From assembly GCA_023443515.1 (NCBI GenBank), contig JAEZUC010000107.1:1-7067 (forward strand): a stretch of 7,067 nucleotides of DNA, written 5' to 3'. Position 1 is the stretch's first letter, and each line of letters begins with the position of its first letter. The position numbers and the translations under genes were made by a program. This stretch comes from Bacillota bacterium (lineage in GTDB: Bacteria; Bacillota; Clostridia; Acetivibrionales; DSM-1351). The notes under the pieces were generated by a model. That model made no database searches and was not told the origin of the DNA. It saw only the letters and a list, made by a program, of their open reading frames with translations. Positions 7,028-7,067 of the stretch are shown here, in pieces.

Positions 7028-7067
7028 TCCGATATTCTTCTTCCTTCAGCTTTCGCTAAACTGCAAG
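6943..7067 (-). mobile_element. Group II intron, 3' end only (rest beyond the right edge)
   Basis: This is the last about 125 bases of a self-splicing retroelement RNA. On the minus strand they contain a small hairpin with a GAAA loop (7059-7046), domain V (7027-6995), domain VI (6989-6946) and a 3' end CTACTCTAC, terminating in AC as group II introns do. The intron-encoded reverse transcriptase, if there is one, would lie to the right of the window, so whether this copy is complete or mobile is unknown. The subclass is not assigned. The element lies upstream of the terminator that precedes the NRPS gene and is not inserted in the NRPS gene. Confidence 0.85.

Noticed and set aside
6940..7065. 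Minus-strand open frame across the right edge ending in TAA
   Set aside because: It runs through domains V and VI of the group II intron, whose pairing explains the sequence; the translation shows no protein family features.
1..7067. CRISPR arrays, tRNA, rRNA and insertion sequences
   Set aside because: No short regularly spaced repeats, cloverleaf or rRNA motifs, or transposase motifs were seen on either strand.

Overview
The window looks like a piece of an AT-rich Firmicutes chromosome, most likely a Clostridia-type anaerobe. This rests on low GC, A/T-ending codons, a very AT-rich intergenic stretch and a GGGAG-type ribosome binding site; no species can be named from the sequence alone.

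About 91% of the window (6419 down to 1) is the 5' part of one giant minus-strand gene. It is open for 2139 codons plus two bases and runs off the left edge without a stop. It encodes a multidomain nonribosomal peptide synthetase (NRPS) with the order fatty acyl-AMP ligase (FAAL) - carrier - condensation - adenylation - carrier - condensation (nearly complete). The adenylation pocket residues read DVWHFSLVDK, the serine code known from EntF. The protein is therefore predicted to activate a free fatty acid as acyl-AMP, load it on its own carrier, join it to serine and pass the acyl-serine to further modules beyond base 1. The expected product is an N-acylated (lipo)peptide whose first residue is serine. 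Open reading frames on the plus strand inside this region are shadows.

Bases 6420-6770 are an AT-rich leader with no convincing gene. They hold the NRPS ribosome binding site, a candidate promoter (TTGACA, 17 bases, TAACAT) and a perfect 12-base palindrome on the candidate -10 box, implying a leader of about 290 bases. A minus-strand intrinsic terminator at 6771-6807 separates the NRPS from whatever is transcribed upstream.

The right edge (6943-7067) holds the 3' end of a group II intron on the minus strand. Domain V with its AGC triad and two-base bulge, domain VI with a bulged adenosine, and a CTACTCTAC-type 3' splice site can all be traced. The body of the intron lies outside the window. 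The 135 bases between its 3' splice site and the terminator are the 3' exon and contain no gene that can be recognised.

The most notable points are the FAAL-initiated serine module, a 45-base perfect repeat exactly one module (1064 codons) apart, the higher GC of the serine adenylation domain compared with its flanks, and the partial group II intron.
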